Assembly (NCBI RefSeq): GCF_013488225.1 | Contig: NZ_CP041241.1 | Coordinates: forward strand, 1,178,001 to 1,242,000 | Origin: Sinorhizobium mexicanum | GTDB lineage: Bacteria > Pseudomonadota > Alphaproteobacteria > Rhizobiales > Rhizobiaceae | Direction: 5' to 3' | Length of the DNA stretch: 64,000 nt | Part shown: piece after piece, positions 51,193-60,809 of the stretch | Position numbering within the stretch: position 1 is the first letter of the stretch | Layout of the letters: each line of letters begins with the position of its first letter | Notes under the pieces: model-generated | Told to the model about the DNA's origin: nothing | The model's database searches: none | What the model saw: only the letters and a program-made list of their open reading frames with translations | Translations under genes and position numbers: made by a program

Positions 51193-52308
51193 TTGATCGG
51201 TCAATCTCTATCCCTTGTGGGACTTCAAAAACGATACGGAGCGACATTCGCGGTTCGTGAACTGTCGCTCGACATTGCCGCCGGCGAGTTCGTCTCCCTA
51301 TTGGGACCGTCCGGCTCGGGCAAGACAACGGTCCTGACCATGGTCGCCGGATTTGATCGCCCCAACGCCGGCATGATCCTCATCGGCGGGCGCGATGTGA
51401 CGCGACTTGCCCCCAATCATCGCAATATCGGCATGGTGTTCCAGAAATACGCGCTCTTCCCGCACCTTACGATCCGCCAGAACATTGCCTTCCCGCTCAG
51501 GATGCGAGGCAAACTGCAGAAATCTGCGATAGCCCGGCGGGTCGATGAGATGCTCGAGCTTATCCAGCTCTCCGGCTACGCGGAGCGCTACCCCAACCAG
51601 CTCTCCGGTGGCCAGCAGCAACGCGTTGCTGTGGCGCGCGCGCTGGCCTTCGAGCCCCCCGTCCTCCTGATGGACGAACCGCTTGGCGCGCTCGACAAGA
51701 AGCTGAGGGAGGCCATGCAGTTCGAGATCAAGCGTCTCCAGGAGCGGCTTGGCGCGACGGTCGTCTACGTCACCCATGATCAGGACGAGGCGCTGACGAT
51801 GTCAGACCGGGTGGCAATCATGTCGGATGGCCACCTGATGCAGTGCGGCACGCCGGCGGAACTCTACCGGCAACCGAGTTCCGAATTCGTCGCGGATTTT
51901 ATCGGCCGTATGAACTTCATCGACGGCGATTGCCTCGACAGCAGGGGCGGGAAGACCGTCGTCCGGTTGTCCGAGGGAAGCGTGCTGAACCTGCGTTCTA
52001 CGAATGATCGCGAGCGCGAGTACCCACCGGGAACGGCTCTGCGCGTGGCGATCCGGCCGGAACGCATACGCCTTGCCAAGCGTGGCCAGGGCGGTGCGAA
52101 TGCGCTTCCGGCTGTCGTGGACACCTCGGTATTCGTTGGCTCCACATACATCGTCGTCGTTCGCCTTGCCGATCGGCCAGAGGCGATCTTGCAGGTGCAG
52201 ATCGCGGCGGACGGGTTCATCCCATTCGAGCGGAACGACGGCGTCGATGTCCTCCTAGACGACGAGGCTGTGCACGCCTTTCCTTTAGCGGAGAGGTGCG
52301 CGGCATGA
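51193..52308 (+). CDS. Spermidine/putrescine-type ABC transporter ATP-binding protein
   Basis: A 371-residue PotA-like ATPase. Walker A is GPSGSGKTT, Q-loop VFQKYALFPHL, signature LSGGQQQRVAVARA, Walker B LLMDEPLGALD and H-loop YVTHDQ. A C-terminal TOBE domain follows (AIRPERIRL). No ATG fits: a TTG at 51193 after AAAGGAAAGG is the best start, and the frame upstream to 51031 looks non-coding. It overlaps the next permease (ATGA). The importer is of the polyamine/opine/ferric class; the substrate is unknown. Confidence 0.9.
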   Translation: MIGQSLSLVGLQKRYGATFAVRELSLDIAAGEFVSLLGPSGSGKTTVLTMVAGFDRPNAGMILIGGRDVTRLAPNHRNIGMVFQKYALFPHLTIRQNIAFPLRMRGKLQKSAIARRVDEMLELIQLSGYAERYPNQLSGGQQQRVAVARALAFEPPVLLMDEPLGALDKKLREAMQFEIKRLQERLGATVVYVTHDQDEALTMSDRVAIMSDGHLMQCGTPAELYRQPSSEFVADFIGRMNFIDGDCLDSRGGKTVVRLSEGSVLNLRSTNDREREYPPGTALRVAIRPERIRLAKRGQGGANALPAVVDTSVFVGSTYIVVVRLADRPEAILQVQIAADGFIPFERNDGVDVLLDDEAVHAFPLAERCAA

Positions 52309-53204
52309 CAAATTCCAGGCCACAAGCACCGCCACGTCCGCTCTCCTTTTGGAAATCGGGATTCTCGTCGGCGCGCTTTTATTCGCTGCCCACATCCATC
52401 GCCCTGGCCGCGCCGCTCATCGCGGCGCTTGCGATCGGATTTCTTTATCCGGTCCTGAAGCTGGTCGCGCTGAGCTTTTCCGGAGGAACGCTCACTCAAT
52501 ATCGGCGCATTGTCACCGAGCCGCTTCACCTCAGCGTTCTCTTAAGCACGATCGAGGTCGCCCTGGTGGTGACGGTCGCCAGTCTGCTCTTCGGTTTCCC
52601 GGTTGCCTATCTCATGGCGCGCCTGAGGAAGGGCCTGGCCATGATCGTCGCAGCCTGCGTGTTCATTCCGTTGTGGACCTCCGTCCTCATTCGCTCCTAC
52701 GCCTGGGTCGTGCTGCTGCAGCGAAACGGCATGATCAACAAGCTGCTCACCGATACGGGTGCAACGGACGGGCCGTTGAAGCTGATCTACACCCAAGGCG
52801 CGGTCATTCTCGCGATGACGCATGTGCTGATGCCGTTCATGATCCTGCCGATCTATTCGGCGTTGCGTGCGCTCCCCACTGACTACGTGCGGGCCGCCCG
52901 CAATCTCGGGGCGGGTCCCGCCCGGGCCTTCACAGCCGTGACACTGCCGCTCAGTCTCCCCGGCATCTTTGCCGGCAGCGTGATGTGCTTCGTGCTGGCG
53001 CTCGGCTTCTACATTACTCCAGCGCTAGTGGGCGGGCCCGGCTCGATGCTGATGGCAACCCTCATCGGACAGCAGACGACGGTGCTGCTCGACTGGCCCT
53101 TCGCGGCGGCGCTTTCGACCGTCCTTCTCGCCGTCACGCTCCTTTTTGTTCTGCTGTTTCGCAGGACGCTATCGCTCAGCAAGGGATTGAACAGTGTCTA
53201 TTGA
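52305..53204 (+). CDS. ABC transporter permease (PotB-like)
   Basis: A 299-residue inner-membrane permease. An N-terminal tail of about 30 residues precedes the first helix (ALAAPLIAALAIGFLYPVLKL). The EAA-type loop reads RAARNLGAGPARAFTAVTLPLS. The ATG at 52305 overlaps the ATPase stop; a GTG at 52296 is another start. It forms a pair with the following PotC-like subunit and is translationally coupled to both neighbours. Confidence 0.92.
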   Translation: MTNSRPQAPPRPLSFWKSGFSSARFYSLPTSIALAAPLIAALAIGFLYPVLKLVALSFSGGTLTQYRRIVTEPLHLSVLLSTIEVALVVTVASLLFGFPVAYLMARLRKGLAMIVAACVFIPLWTSVLIRSYAWVVLLQRNGMINKLLTDTGATDGPLKLIYTQGAVILAMTHVLMPFMILPIYSALRALPTDYVRAARNLGAGPARAFTAVTLPLSLPGIFAGSVMCFVLALGFYITPALVGGPGSMLMATLIGQQTTVLLDWPFAAALSTVLLAVTLLFVLLFRRTLSLSKGLNSVY

Positions 53205-54060
53205 TCAAGCACGGCTGTCGGGCAGTTTTCCCGCGATCCTGGATGTCTTCGCCTCCCCCGCTCTGCGCGCCTACTCGACGGCATTGGGACTCCTTGCCGC
53301 AGGCGCGGCGATTGCAGCCATTCTCTTCTTTCTGCTGCTGCCGACGCTCATCGTTATCCCGATGTCGCTCAGCGAAACAAACTATATCGAGTTCCCGCCG
53401 CGCGGCGTAACACTCAAATGGTACAGCGTCTATTTCAACGATCCCGATTGGATGGCGGCGACGTGGTTCAGCCTCAAGATCGCCCTTGCGACGACGGCAA
53501 CGGCCACGATCACCGGCACCATGGCGGCGCTGGCCATCGTTCGCGGATTCCTTCCGTTCAAAACCGCGGTGCAGGCGCTCGCGCTCGGGCCCATGATCGT
53601 GCCCCACATCGTCCTCGGCGTAGCGCTCTATCTGACCTTCTCGCCGTTGCAGCTGACCGGCAGCTTCCCCGGATTTCTCGTCGCCCACACGGTGTTGGCA
53701 ATCCCTTATGTGATTATCACCGTCACGGCGGCGCTGCAGCGCTTCGATCCGACGCTCGAACTGGCAGCGCTGAACTGCGGGGCGAACAGGCTGCAGGCAT
53801 TCTTCCTCATCGTGCTGCCGAACATAGCCCCGGGCGTGGCGGCCGCCGCGGTGTTCGCCTTCCTCGCCTCATTCGACGAAGCGACCGTAGCTTTCTTCAT
53901 CTCGGACGTCGGCGGCAAATCGATCGGGCGCAAGATGTTCGAGGATATCGACTTCAACCTGACGCCCGTCATTGCCGCAGTCTCGACGGTGCTTGTCGCC
54001 ACATCGCTCCTACTCATGGGCGCGGTTCATCTCGTGAACGCCCGTAAACCCCGCTCCTGA
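53194..54060 (+). CDS. ABC transporter permease (PotC-like)
   Basis: A 288-residue permease that starts with a GTG at 53194 inside the end of the PotB-like gene. First helix near residues 28-52 (LLAAGAAIAAILFFLLLPTL), a conserved loop with PRGVTLKWYSVYF, and EAA-type loop ALNCGANRLQAFFLIVLPN. The C-terminal helices end with NARKPRS. It is the second membrane subunit of the importer. Confidence 0.92.
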   Translation: MSIDQARLSGSFPAILDVFASPALRAYSTALGLLAAGAAIAAILFFLLLPTLIVIPMSLSETNYIEFPPRGVTLKWYSVYFNDPDWMAATWFSLKIALATTATATITGTMAALAIVRGFLPFKTAVQALALGPMIVPHIVLGVALYLTFSPLQLTGSFPGFLVAHTVLAIPYVIITVTAALQRFDPTLELAALNCGANRLQAFFLIVLPNIAPGVAAAAVFAFLASFDEATVAFFISDVGGKSIGRKMFEDIDFNLTPVIAAVSTVLVATSLLLMGAVHLVNARKPRS

Positions 54061-54103
54061 AAAAACAAAAAACTCCACTTTTCATAAGACAAAGGGGACT
54101 CTT

Positions 54104-55177
54104 ATGCTCTCTCTGCTTCCGCGTTCCGCAAAAATCTTCAGGCCGGCGCTTGCCGGTCTCCTGTACATTGCGTCCATTGCTCCACCGGCATTCGCCGCGG
54201 AACAAGTCATCATCGCATCAACCGGGGGTGCCTATGACCGGGCGTTGAAGGAGGCTTGGTTCGATCCGTTCACCAAAGCAACAGGCATCGAGGTCGTCAC
54301 CGTCGTAGCAACCAACGCTGAGATGCGCGCCAAGGCTGCGGCGATGGTGAAGACCGGAAATGTCAGTTGGGACCTCTACCTCGACGGAGAGATCCAAGCC
54401 GCGTCGAAAGCACATCGCGAAATCACCGAGGATCTGACGGAGTTCTGCCGGCAGTTTGCCGATCGCCCGGGCCTCAGTGCCAATGCCTGTGCCGCCGGCG
54501 GCGCACTCCTGCAATCAACGGCAACCTTGCTGGCCTATAGAACCGGCAAGCCGGGCGAGCCTGTTCCGGAAAGCTGGGCGGATATGTGGGACACGGAGAA
54601 GTTTCCGGGAGACCGTGCCTTTCCGAATTTCGACGACCCCTGGCGCGTCATGGCGGCCGCCCTCCTTGCCGATGGCGTCAGCCGCGACGAGTTGTTTCCG
54701 CTCGATATCGATCGCGCCATCGCCAAGCTCGAGCAGATCCGCCCTTCGGTTTCGCTATGGTGGAAAACGGGTGATCAGAGCGTGCAAGGGTTTCGCAACG
54801 GTGACTACTCACTCGGCCAGATCTGGTTGACGCGCGCCAAGGCGATGCAAGATGAGGGACTGCCAATCGCCTGGTCCTACAAGGCGTCTTTCCTCGTCGG
54901 CGACCGGATCGCGCTGCTGAAGGGCGCACCGAATCGCGACAATGCACTCAAGCTGGTCGCCTTTTGGCTGAACTCGCCAGCCGCCCAGGCCAAGGCCTGC
55001 GAAGCGCTTTCCTGCACGCCGCCGAGTCGGGACGCCGTCTCGCTGATGTCCGCGGAAGCTCGCAGAACAATGCCGCAGGCTGACGACGTTCGCGATCATA
55101 TCATCGTGCCCGACGCGGAATGGATCAACACAAACGCAGCGCTGCTACTGCAGCGTTGGAACGAGTGGATCCGTTGA
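54104..55177 (+). CDS. Extracellular solute-binding protein (PotD/AfuA-like)
   Basis: A 357-residue periplasmic binding protein with a signal peptide of about 31 residues (cleavage after PPAFA). It follows the PotD class: EQVIIASTGGAYDRAL at the mature start, TGIEVVTV, and a WKTGDQSVQGFRNGDYSLG region. Two pairs of Cys are near residues 117-127 and 302-307. The ATG follows AGGGGAC, 43 bp after the permease stop. It completes the four-gene importer. The ligand may be an amine or amino acid that feeds the aminotransferase operon (inference). Confidence 0.92.
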   Translation: MLSLLPRSAKIFRPALAGLLYIASIAPPAFAAEQVIIASTGGAYDRALKEAWFDPFTKATGIEVVTVVATNAEMRAKAAAMVKTGNVSWDLYLDGEIQAASKAHREITEDLTEFCRQFADRPGLSANACAAGGALLQSTATLLAYRTGKPGEPVPESWADMWDTEKFPGDRAFPNFDDPWRVMAAALLADGVSRDELFPLDIDRAIAKLEQIRPSVSLWWKTGDQSVQGFRNGDYSLGQIWLTRAKAMQDEGLPIAWSYKASFLVGDRIALLKGAPNRDNALKLVAFWLNSPAAQAKACEALSCTPPSRDAVSLMSAEARRTMPQADDVRDHIIVPDAEWINTNAALLLQRWNEWIR

Positions 55178-55215
55178 AGACTTCTTCACGCGCAAAACGC
55201 AGGACTATTAGCAAC

Positions 55216-55240
55216 CTCCGCCGCCCGAGTAGCGGCGGAG
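55216..55240 (+). terminator. Stem-loop after the importer operon
   Basis: CTCCGCCGC and GCGGCGGAG form a 9-bp GC-rich stem with a 7-nt loop, 39 bp after the binding-protein stop. No U-run follows. The rest of the gap to 55460 shows no gene. Confidence 0.5.
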
Positions 55241-55460
55241 CGCAATGGAGTTCCGCTTCTGTCACCTCATCTGAAGCGCCGCCCGTCACGTTCGAAATCG
55301 TTAACATCTTGCGCGACCAGCTGCCGTGACTTTCCGGCTCTGGCAAAAGCGCATGGCGGCCACATTCGATCGCAAGCTCTCGTCAGCTGCGATCACACTG
55401 GAAAATCTGCCTTGCACCTTATCACCGGCAAATGGCGTCAGGATGTCTCTCCTTGTGTAT

Positions 55461-58400
55461 CTATGGAGTGACACCACGTGACCTAGCGATCGTTCGCTGC
55501 TGGATCTTGTCGCTGCTCTGCAATCGGACGGTCTGCTGCAAGAGCTTCAGCCGCTCCTGCAGGGCCCCGAGCGCGCGGCGCTGCGTCGGCGGCACGCGAT
55601 TGATCACGTCCTTCTCGCCGCGCAGAATGGCGTTGCGGCCGAACCGTTCGTCGAGCGCCCGGCTGACCGCGGCGAACTCACGCCGAATCGTGGAATCGAG
55701 CGAACCGGCGGTAGCGTCGAGCTTGCAGCCCTTCTTCTTCATCTCGGCCGAGAGCCGCCGCAAGGCCTCTTCCGCGGCTTGCGATAGTCCCGGAATAGCA
55801 ACCGCCATCCGACGCCGCTCTTCCTTAACGCCCTGGCGTTCCGCCTCAAACGCGGTCACCCAGGATGCGCCGAGCGAGCGCAGATGGGCCGCCGCCTCTG
55901 GCACGGCCTTGAGCGCGTCCTTCCTCTCCCGGCCGGAGGCGAGCATCCGATCCATCAGGCGATCCGAACCACGCATCGCACCATAGGCGGTAGGGTCGTT
56001 GGTCACGGCCGCCGCGATCCGATCGGCCGCAAAGCCCTTGACGATGAGTTCCTCGATCTTGTCGACAGCACCGGCCGGGTCGCGCCAGATGCGCTTCGCG
56101 GTCTCGGCCAGCGCCGCGCGATGATGGCGATAGTGCTGAACAGTGAGCCCCCGTGTGCGCGCTTCCTCGTCCACCGATGTTTTGAACTCTGTCACGGCGG
56201 CAAGCATCGGCAACAGCACGGCCGTCGTCTCCTTACCGGACTCGACGCTCGCACCAGCGACGATCTTCGACCGGTTCTCCTTCTCGGCAAGATGCTGCTC
56301 CTCGGCAAAGCGCCGTACCGCTTCGAACAGCCGTCTCAACCTCCCGCGCTGTTCGCTCGTCAGATCGTCCGGCATGCGTTCGACCATGTTGCGTTCGGCG
56401 ACCGCATCCGCCTTTGAGGTGAAGGCGCTCCAGCCGAAACGGGCTGTCAGCGCGTCGCTCATTGCCTTCACCTCTTGCACGACCGAGCGGTCCTCGACGG
56501 CAAGCGTAAAAGCAGCCCGGTAACCATCGTCTCCACCCTGTTTGCGCACCGCCTCGATCTCAACGAGACGCGCCATGGCGCGCGGTGAGAGCGCTGGGAT
56601 CGACAGAGACATATGCATGCGGCGCGTCTGCTCGCGCTCACGGAAGCGTTCGGCGTTTCGACGGAACTCGGTCGCATGGGCACGGGCCACGGGGAGCAAC
56701 TCCTGCAGGGCAGCCTTGGCGACGCTGCGCGCGTCGCGTTGAGCACGACCGTCGACGACGAGAGCAGACCCCCGCAGACGGCCGAGCCGCACCGGCGTAT
56801 TGGCGAGATCGTCGGCAAGCTTGCGGGGCTCGGTAGCGGTATCCGAAGCAAGCGCGTTCAAGGCGGTAAGCGCTGCCTCCGGATCGCGATAGACCTTTTC
56901 CAAAAGCGGCCGGAGGGTCGCTTCCCGCTCGGCCCATGCCGGAGACGAAAGCTGCGCGAGGCGCGCATCCTCATCGACGCTCCGGGCGAATTCAGTCGCG
57001 GACCGGATCAGAGAGTGCCTACCGACCAGGATTCCTTCGGAGAGAGATTCCGTCCGTTCCTCACTGTACGAAACGCGCCGTTCCTGCTCGATCGCGAAGC
57101 CGAGCGCTATGCTCGCCCGTTCCCAGAGCTTCGCCAGTTGCTCCCACTTTTCCCAAATCGAGGCCCACCGCTGCGGCAAGCCCTCCTCTATTCCCGCCGC
57201 GGCGAACGACAGATGATCGAGCCCGCGCCTGCGTGCGAAATCGCTGGCATACGCCTGGTGACTTGCCTCATTCTCGAAATCGAGCGTGGTGGTCTTGGCG
57301 CCGGAACGCGACAGTCGCTCGACGAGCTGTTTGAACAGCTCCGGCCGATGGCTCTCGCGTTCGATCCGCTCCTGGCGAGCCTCGGCGGTTTCGACCCGCC
57401 TGGCGGTCCAGACGTTACGATCGACCTTGCGTTCCTCCGTTCGCTTCTCGCCAGTGGCCTCATCGACGACGGTGACCTCGACCTTGACCTTCTCGAAACC
57501 GTCCTTGCGCAGCGCAACCGTATCACCTCGCGAGACCCCAGCCTCCTTGAGGGCCTTCGGCAGGCTCACGCCCCAGAGACGGTGAACGGCTCCGTCGTCT
57601 GTCCTAAGGTCGGCATAGGGGCTTTCGTGCGCAACATCATCATCGGGTCGGAATTTGGCTTCCCCGGTTTCGACGAGCTCGCCGGTGACACCCGCGGCAT
57701 GGCCGACGCGCGGTTGCCGCCTCCGTTCCGGACTCACCTCGAAATCCTCCTTCGCCGCATAAAGATCGGCGCGGTCGAGATGCCGGGTCATCGATACATA
57801 GGTCAGATGGTGGTCCATCATACCAGTGGCGAGGACGAAGGTCCGGTCCACCGTGGCACCCTGCGACTTGTGGATCGTCGCAGCATAGCCATGGTCGACG
57901 TTGCGATAGCTGTCCTCGCTGATGACGACATCTCGGCCGTTGTCGAAACGCACGGAAAGCAGTGTGTCACCCCGCTTGTCGCCGGTCGAGACGACCGTAC
58001 CGAGCATGCCGTTCTTGACATATTGAGGGCCGAGACCCCGCGCCCGCGGCTCGACGAAGCGGGCGTTTTCCAGAAAGATGATGCGGTCGCCGACGGCAAA
58101 CTCCCGCGCACCGCGCGCCGTCCGAAAGGTGCGGCCGTCGCTGAGCGCGCCCTCGTCAGTCATGACCTCGCGGAGCGCCTCATTCAGCCGTTTGACATCA
58201 TTATTGGTATGGGCGAGCACGAGCAACTCGTCACCGCGAAAGCGACGCGCATTCTCGCCCTGGGCGGATTTCTGAAGGAGATCATGTCTCGCGCCCGCCC
58301 AGTCGGAAACGATGCGGCCGATGACCTCCTCGCGCGTTTCCGCCTCGACGATACGGCCGTGGCGCGCATAGGCGTCGAGGCCTTTCTCGATCTCGCCACG

Positions 58401-60071
58401 GGCAAAGAAGCGCGAGGCATCGCGCGCCCATTGCTCGCGCTGCCGTCGCACCCCGGCAAGTTCGGCAAAGCCGACACGCTCGGAAATCGCGCGGAATGCC
58501 GCGCCGGCCTGGATCGGCTGGAGCTGCATCGGATCGCCAACGAGAACGACTTTCGCTCCCACCTGCTCCGCAGTCTTCAGGACGCGCGCCATCTGCTGCG
58601 AGGACACCATGCCGGCCTCGTCGACAACCAGCACGTCGCCGCGACTAAGCAATTCGCGCCCACTGGCCCACGCAAGTTCCCAGGACGCCAGCGTCCGCGA
58701 TCTGATACCGGAACTGTCCTCCAGTCCCTCCGCTGCCTTTCCGGTAAGCGTCGCTCCGGTCACACGACGGTCTTCGCTTTCCCAGGCAACCCGCGCGGCG
58801 GCAAGCAGCGTCGACTTGCCTGCGCCCGCGAGACCGACGACGGCCGCAATGCCGCTGTCGCCGGTGACATGACCGACGGCATCGACCTGTTCCGCATCGA
58901 GTGTCAAGTGCGCTTTCGGATCGGCTGTTTCCACGCTCTTGACGGCAGCAGCGACATTCCGTGAAGAAACGCCAAAGCCTTTTCTCCTCGAGAGGGCCTC
59001 AGCCGACTGCGCCATGTCGTATTCGATGCGCAGGATCTCCCGCGTGGTGAAGACCGCAGGCTCCGAAACATTGCCGGTCTGGGGATCGACCTGCTGCGGC
59101 TTCAACGTCACTAACTCATTTGCGGCCATCAGGCGCGCGCGGATATTGGTAAAATCGGTCGGATCGTCGACATAGCGATGCAGCGCCCTGGCGATATCCT
59201 TCTCGTCGAAGGTGGAGCGCTCGTTGCCCAGCTGCTTCAGCAAAAGCTTCGGTTCCGCAAGAAGCCGATCGGCCATATCCTGCCGGCGGGCGAGATCGGC
59301 CGGCGCGAAGTACATCTCAATGCCCTTGCGGGAGAGCGCGGCCCTTTGCGGTCCGAGATGTCTTTTCGCGATCCCGCCGAGGCCCTGTTCGACATAGGAT
59401 CGTCCGTCGAGGCGGATCTCATGGCCGGCAAGCGCAAAATGCCGGTTCGCCGTTTCTGCCCAGGCGATCTTCCACGCCTTCATCGTTTCCTTGTCGCCCG
59501 CCCAAAGCTTGTAGACGATCTTGCCACTCTGCCGGTCGGGCGTGACAACGCGCAGCGGCTCGCCGTCCTCGCCCAGGACAGGGACCTTCTTCGGCCCGAA
59601 GCCCTCCCTCGCAAGCGGTCGCAGCGTCGTCATCAGGTGGACATGCGGATTGCCGTCCTTGTCGTGATAGACCCAATCGACGACCATCCCCTTGGAGGTG
59701 AAATTGTCGCGGACGAACTCTCGGACGAGGGCGATGTTCTCCGCTCGGGTCAGCTCCTCCGGCAAGGCGATGACCAACTCGCGGGCAAGCTGCGCATCCA
59801 CCCGCTTCTCGAAGGCGTCGACCGCATTCCAGAGCGCCTCGCTGGCCTTGGCGACGGCTTGCCCGCCAATCGCCGTCCTCAGCCAGGTCGGGGTCTGGTC
59901 TGGCAGGGCCAGTTCCTCATGCACCAGATCGGGCGTCCCGCCGCGATAGCTGAACGTCGTTCCGACCTGTTCATCCATCATTCGAGCGCGATGGCAATAG
60001 GCGGCGGCGGAGACGATGCTGCGTCCCGCTCCCCTGCTGATCACCTGCGCTCTGACGAACATGATAGCCAC
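55461..60071 (-). CDS. traA: Ti-type conjugative relaxase-helicase TraA
   Basis: A 1536-residue bifunctional protein that nicks oriT and unwinds the plasmid strand for transfer. Residues 1-250 form a MobA/MobL (MOBQ) relaxase: a catalytic Tyr near residue 25 (SAAAYCHRA) and the metal His pair 143/145 (NPHVHLMTT). Residues 390-800 are a RecD/AAA helicase, with Walker A GLAGAGKS at 413-420, VLVVDEAGMVSS and VVLVGDPMQLQP, ending with TIHKSQGATVD. The long helical C-terminus has no catalytic motif. The first codon is a GTG at 60071 (MAIMFVRAQV); an ATG is four codons in. It is divergent from traC across the transfer origin. Confidence 0.95.
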   Translation of the reverse strand: MAIMFVRAQVISRGAGRSIVSAAAYCHRARMMDEQVGTTFSYRGGTPDLVHEELALPDQTPTWLRTAIGGQAVAKASEALWNAVDAFEKRVDAQLARELVIALPEELTRAENIALVREFVRDNFTSKGMVVDWVYHDKDGNPHVHLMTTLRPLAREGFGPKKVPVLGEDGEPLRVVTPDRQSGKIVYKLWAGDKETMKAWKIAWAETANRHFALAGHEIRLDGRSYVEQGLGGIAKRHLGPQRAALSRKGIEMYFAPADLARRQDMADRLLAEPKLLLKQLGNERSTFDEKDIARALHRYVDDPTDFTNIRARLMAANELVTLKPQQVDPQTGNVSEPAVFTTREILRIEYDMAQSAEALSRRKGFGVSSRNVAAAVKSVETADPKAHLTLDAEQVDAVGHVTGDSGIAAVVGLAGAGKSTLLAAARVAWESEDRRVTGATLTGKAAEGLEDSSGIRSRTLASWELAWASGRELLSRGDVLVVDEAGMVSSQQMARVLKTAEQVGAKVVLVGDPMQLQPIQAGAAFRAISERVGFAELAGVRRQREQWARDASRFFARGEIEKGLDAYARHGRIVEAETREEVIGRIVSDWAGARHDLLQKSAQGENARRFRGDELLVLAHTNNDVKRLNEALREVMTDEGALSDGRTFRTARGAREFAVGDRIIFLENARFVEPRARGLGPQYVKNGMLGTVVSTGDKRGDTLLSVRFDNGRDVVISEDSYRNVDHGYAATIHKSQGATVDRTFVLATGMMDHHLTYVSMTRHLDRADLYAAKEDFEVSPERRRQPRVGHAAGVTGELVETGEAKFRPDDDVAHESPYADLRTDDGAVHRLWGVSLPKALKEAGVSRGDTVALRKDGFEKVKVEVTVVDEATGEKRTEERKVDRNVWTARRVETAEARQERIERESHRPELFKQLVERLSRSGAKTTTLDFENEASHQAYASDFARRRGLDHLSFAAAGIEEGLPQRWASIWEKWEQLAKLWERASIALGFAIEQERRVSYSEERTESLSEGILVGRHSLIRSATEFARSVDEDARLAQLSSPAWAEREATLRPLLEKVYRDPEAALTALNALASDTATEPRKLADDLANTPVRLGRLRGSALVVDGRAQRDARSVAKAALQELLPVARAHATEFRRNAERFREREQTRRMHMSLSIPALSPRAMARLVEIEAVRKQGGDDGYRAAFTLAVEDRSVVQEVKAMSDALTARFGWSAFTSKADAVAERNMVERMPDDLTSEQRGRLRRLFEAVRRFAEEQHLAEKENRSKIVAGASVESGKETTAVLLPMLAAVTEFKTSVDEEARTRGLTVQHYRHHRAALAETAKRIWRDPAGAVDKIEELIVKGFAADRIAAAVTNDPTAYGAMRGSDRLMDRMLASGRERKDALKAVPEAAAHLRSLGASWVTAFEAERQGVKEERRRMAVAIPGLSQAAEEALRRLSAEMKKKGCKLDATAGSLDSTIRREFAAVSRALDERFGRNAILRGEKDVINRVPPTQRRALGALQERLKLLQQTVRLQSSDKIQQRTIARSRGVTP

Positions 60072-60090
60072 GACCTTCTCCAGACCTTTC

Positions 60091-60120
60091 GCACACGTCG
60101 CGTCAGCGCCGAAAATGTGC
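60091..60120. other. Candidate origin of transfer (oriT)
   Basis: The traA-traC gap holds GCACA (60091-60095) and TGTGC (60116-60120) flanking CGTCGCGTCAGCGCCG. That block resembles, on the opposite strand, the short oriT palindrome region of Ti-type plasmids as I recall it. Location between divergent traA and traC is the standard rhizobial one. The nick site cannot be fixed by eye. Confidence 0.5.
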
Positions 60121-60227
60121 CGCTCAAACCGATCGGTCTACCAAGGCCGATGCCGCTTCTCCGGAAGACGGGCAAGGGAAAAAACTCCGGCAGCGACGTT
60201 TTCGGGATGATGCAAATAGCCTATTTT

Positions 60228-60249
60228 ACTATCTCAAACAAGATAGTAT
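60228..60249. promoter_or_regulatory. Inverted repeat in the traC promoter
   Basis: TACTATCT and AGATAGTA are exact 8-bp arms with a 6-nt centre in an AT-rich stretch 44 bp before traC. It is a good candidate operator for a repressor of the transfer genes or part of the oriT region. Confidence 0.55.
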
Positions 60250-60292
60250 AGTCGGCATTGCGTAGATTGCTCCAACAAAGAAGGACTCTGGA

Positions 60293-60580
60293 ATGGCCTC
60301 GAAATCATCTATCTCCGACATCGAAGCACAGATCGAGAAGCTGCACGAACGCAGACGAAAGCTGATAGTAAAATCCGCCGAGCGTTTTGCCCGGGCCGCA
60401 ACGAAGTCGGGTCTTGCGGAGATGGAAATCGCCGACGAGGAGGTCGATCGCATCTTCGCAGAGATCGCCGGGCGATTTTGCAAAGGCGAGAAGAAGGGGA
60501 TTGCTGGCGCAGCTGCTGCGCCGCGTCGCCTGCCAGGTGGCGCGACTGGAACGCCGGCGGAGGCTTCTCATGACGGCTGA
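60293..60580 (+). CDS. traC: Conjugal transfer protein TraC
   Basis: A 95-residue, highly charged helical protein matching the start of rhizobial TraC (ISDIEAQIEKLHERRRKL, AERFARAATKSGLAE). TraC is thought to help the relaxosome at oriT. The ATG follows AAGGA. It overlaps traD by 11 bp and heads traC-traD-traG. Confidence 0.9.
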   Translation: MASKSSISDIEAQIEKLHERRRKLIVKSAERFARAATKSGLAEMEIADEEVDRIFAEIAGRFCKGEKKGIAGAAAAPRRLPGGATGTPAEASHDG

Positions 60581-60809
60581 GCGCAAGCGCGAGGCGCGGG
60601 AGAAATTTCTGCTCGGCGGCATCGTCGTCAGGGCGGGCCTGTCTGAGGCCGACCGGGCGTTTCTGCTCGGCGGCCTCATCGAACTGGCGAGGATCGCGCC
60701 GGGCTCGTCGGAACATCTACGGCTTCGCGATATCGGTGCGGAGGCATTTAAGATCGCGCCGGCCGATGTGGCATCACTGCCCGTCAGGGAGACGGCGAAG
60801 TGGCCCTGA
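60570..60809 (+). CDS. traD: Conjugal transfer protein TraD
   Basis: A 79-residue protein of the rhizobial TraD type (KREAREKFLLGGIVVRAGL, LLGGLIELAR). It is the small partner between TraC and TraG, not the E. coli F TraD coupling protein. The start overlaps the end of traC and the end overlaps the GTG start of traG, so all three are translationally coupled. Confidence 0.9.
   Translation: MTAERKREAREKFLLGGIVVRAGLSEADRAFLLGGLIELARIAPGSSEHLRLRDIGAEAFKIAPADVASLPVRETAKWP

Noticed and set aside
56613..58964. 783-codon plus-strand frame inside traA
   Set aside because: Antisense to the relaxase-helicase, which has complete motifs.
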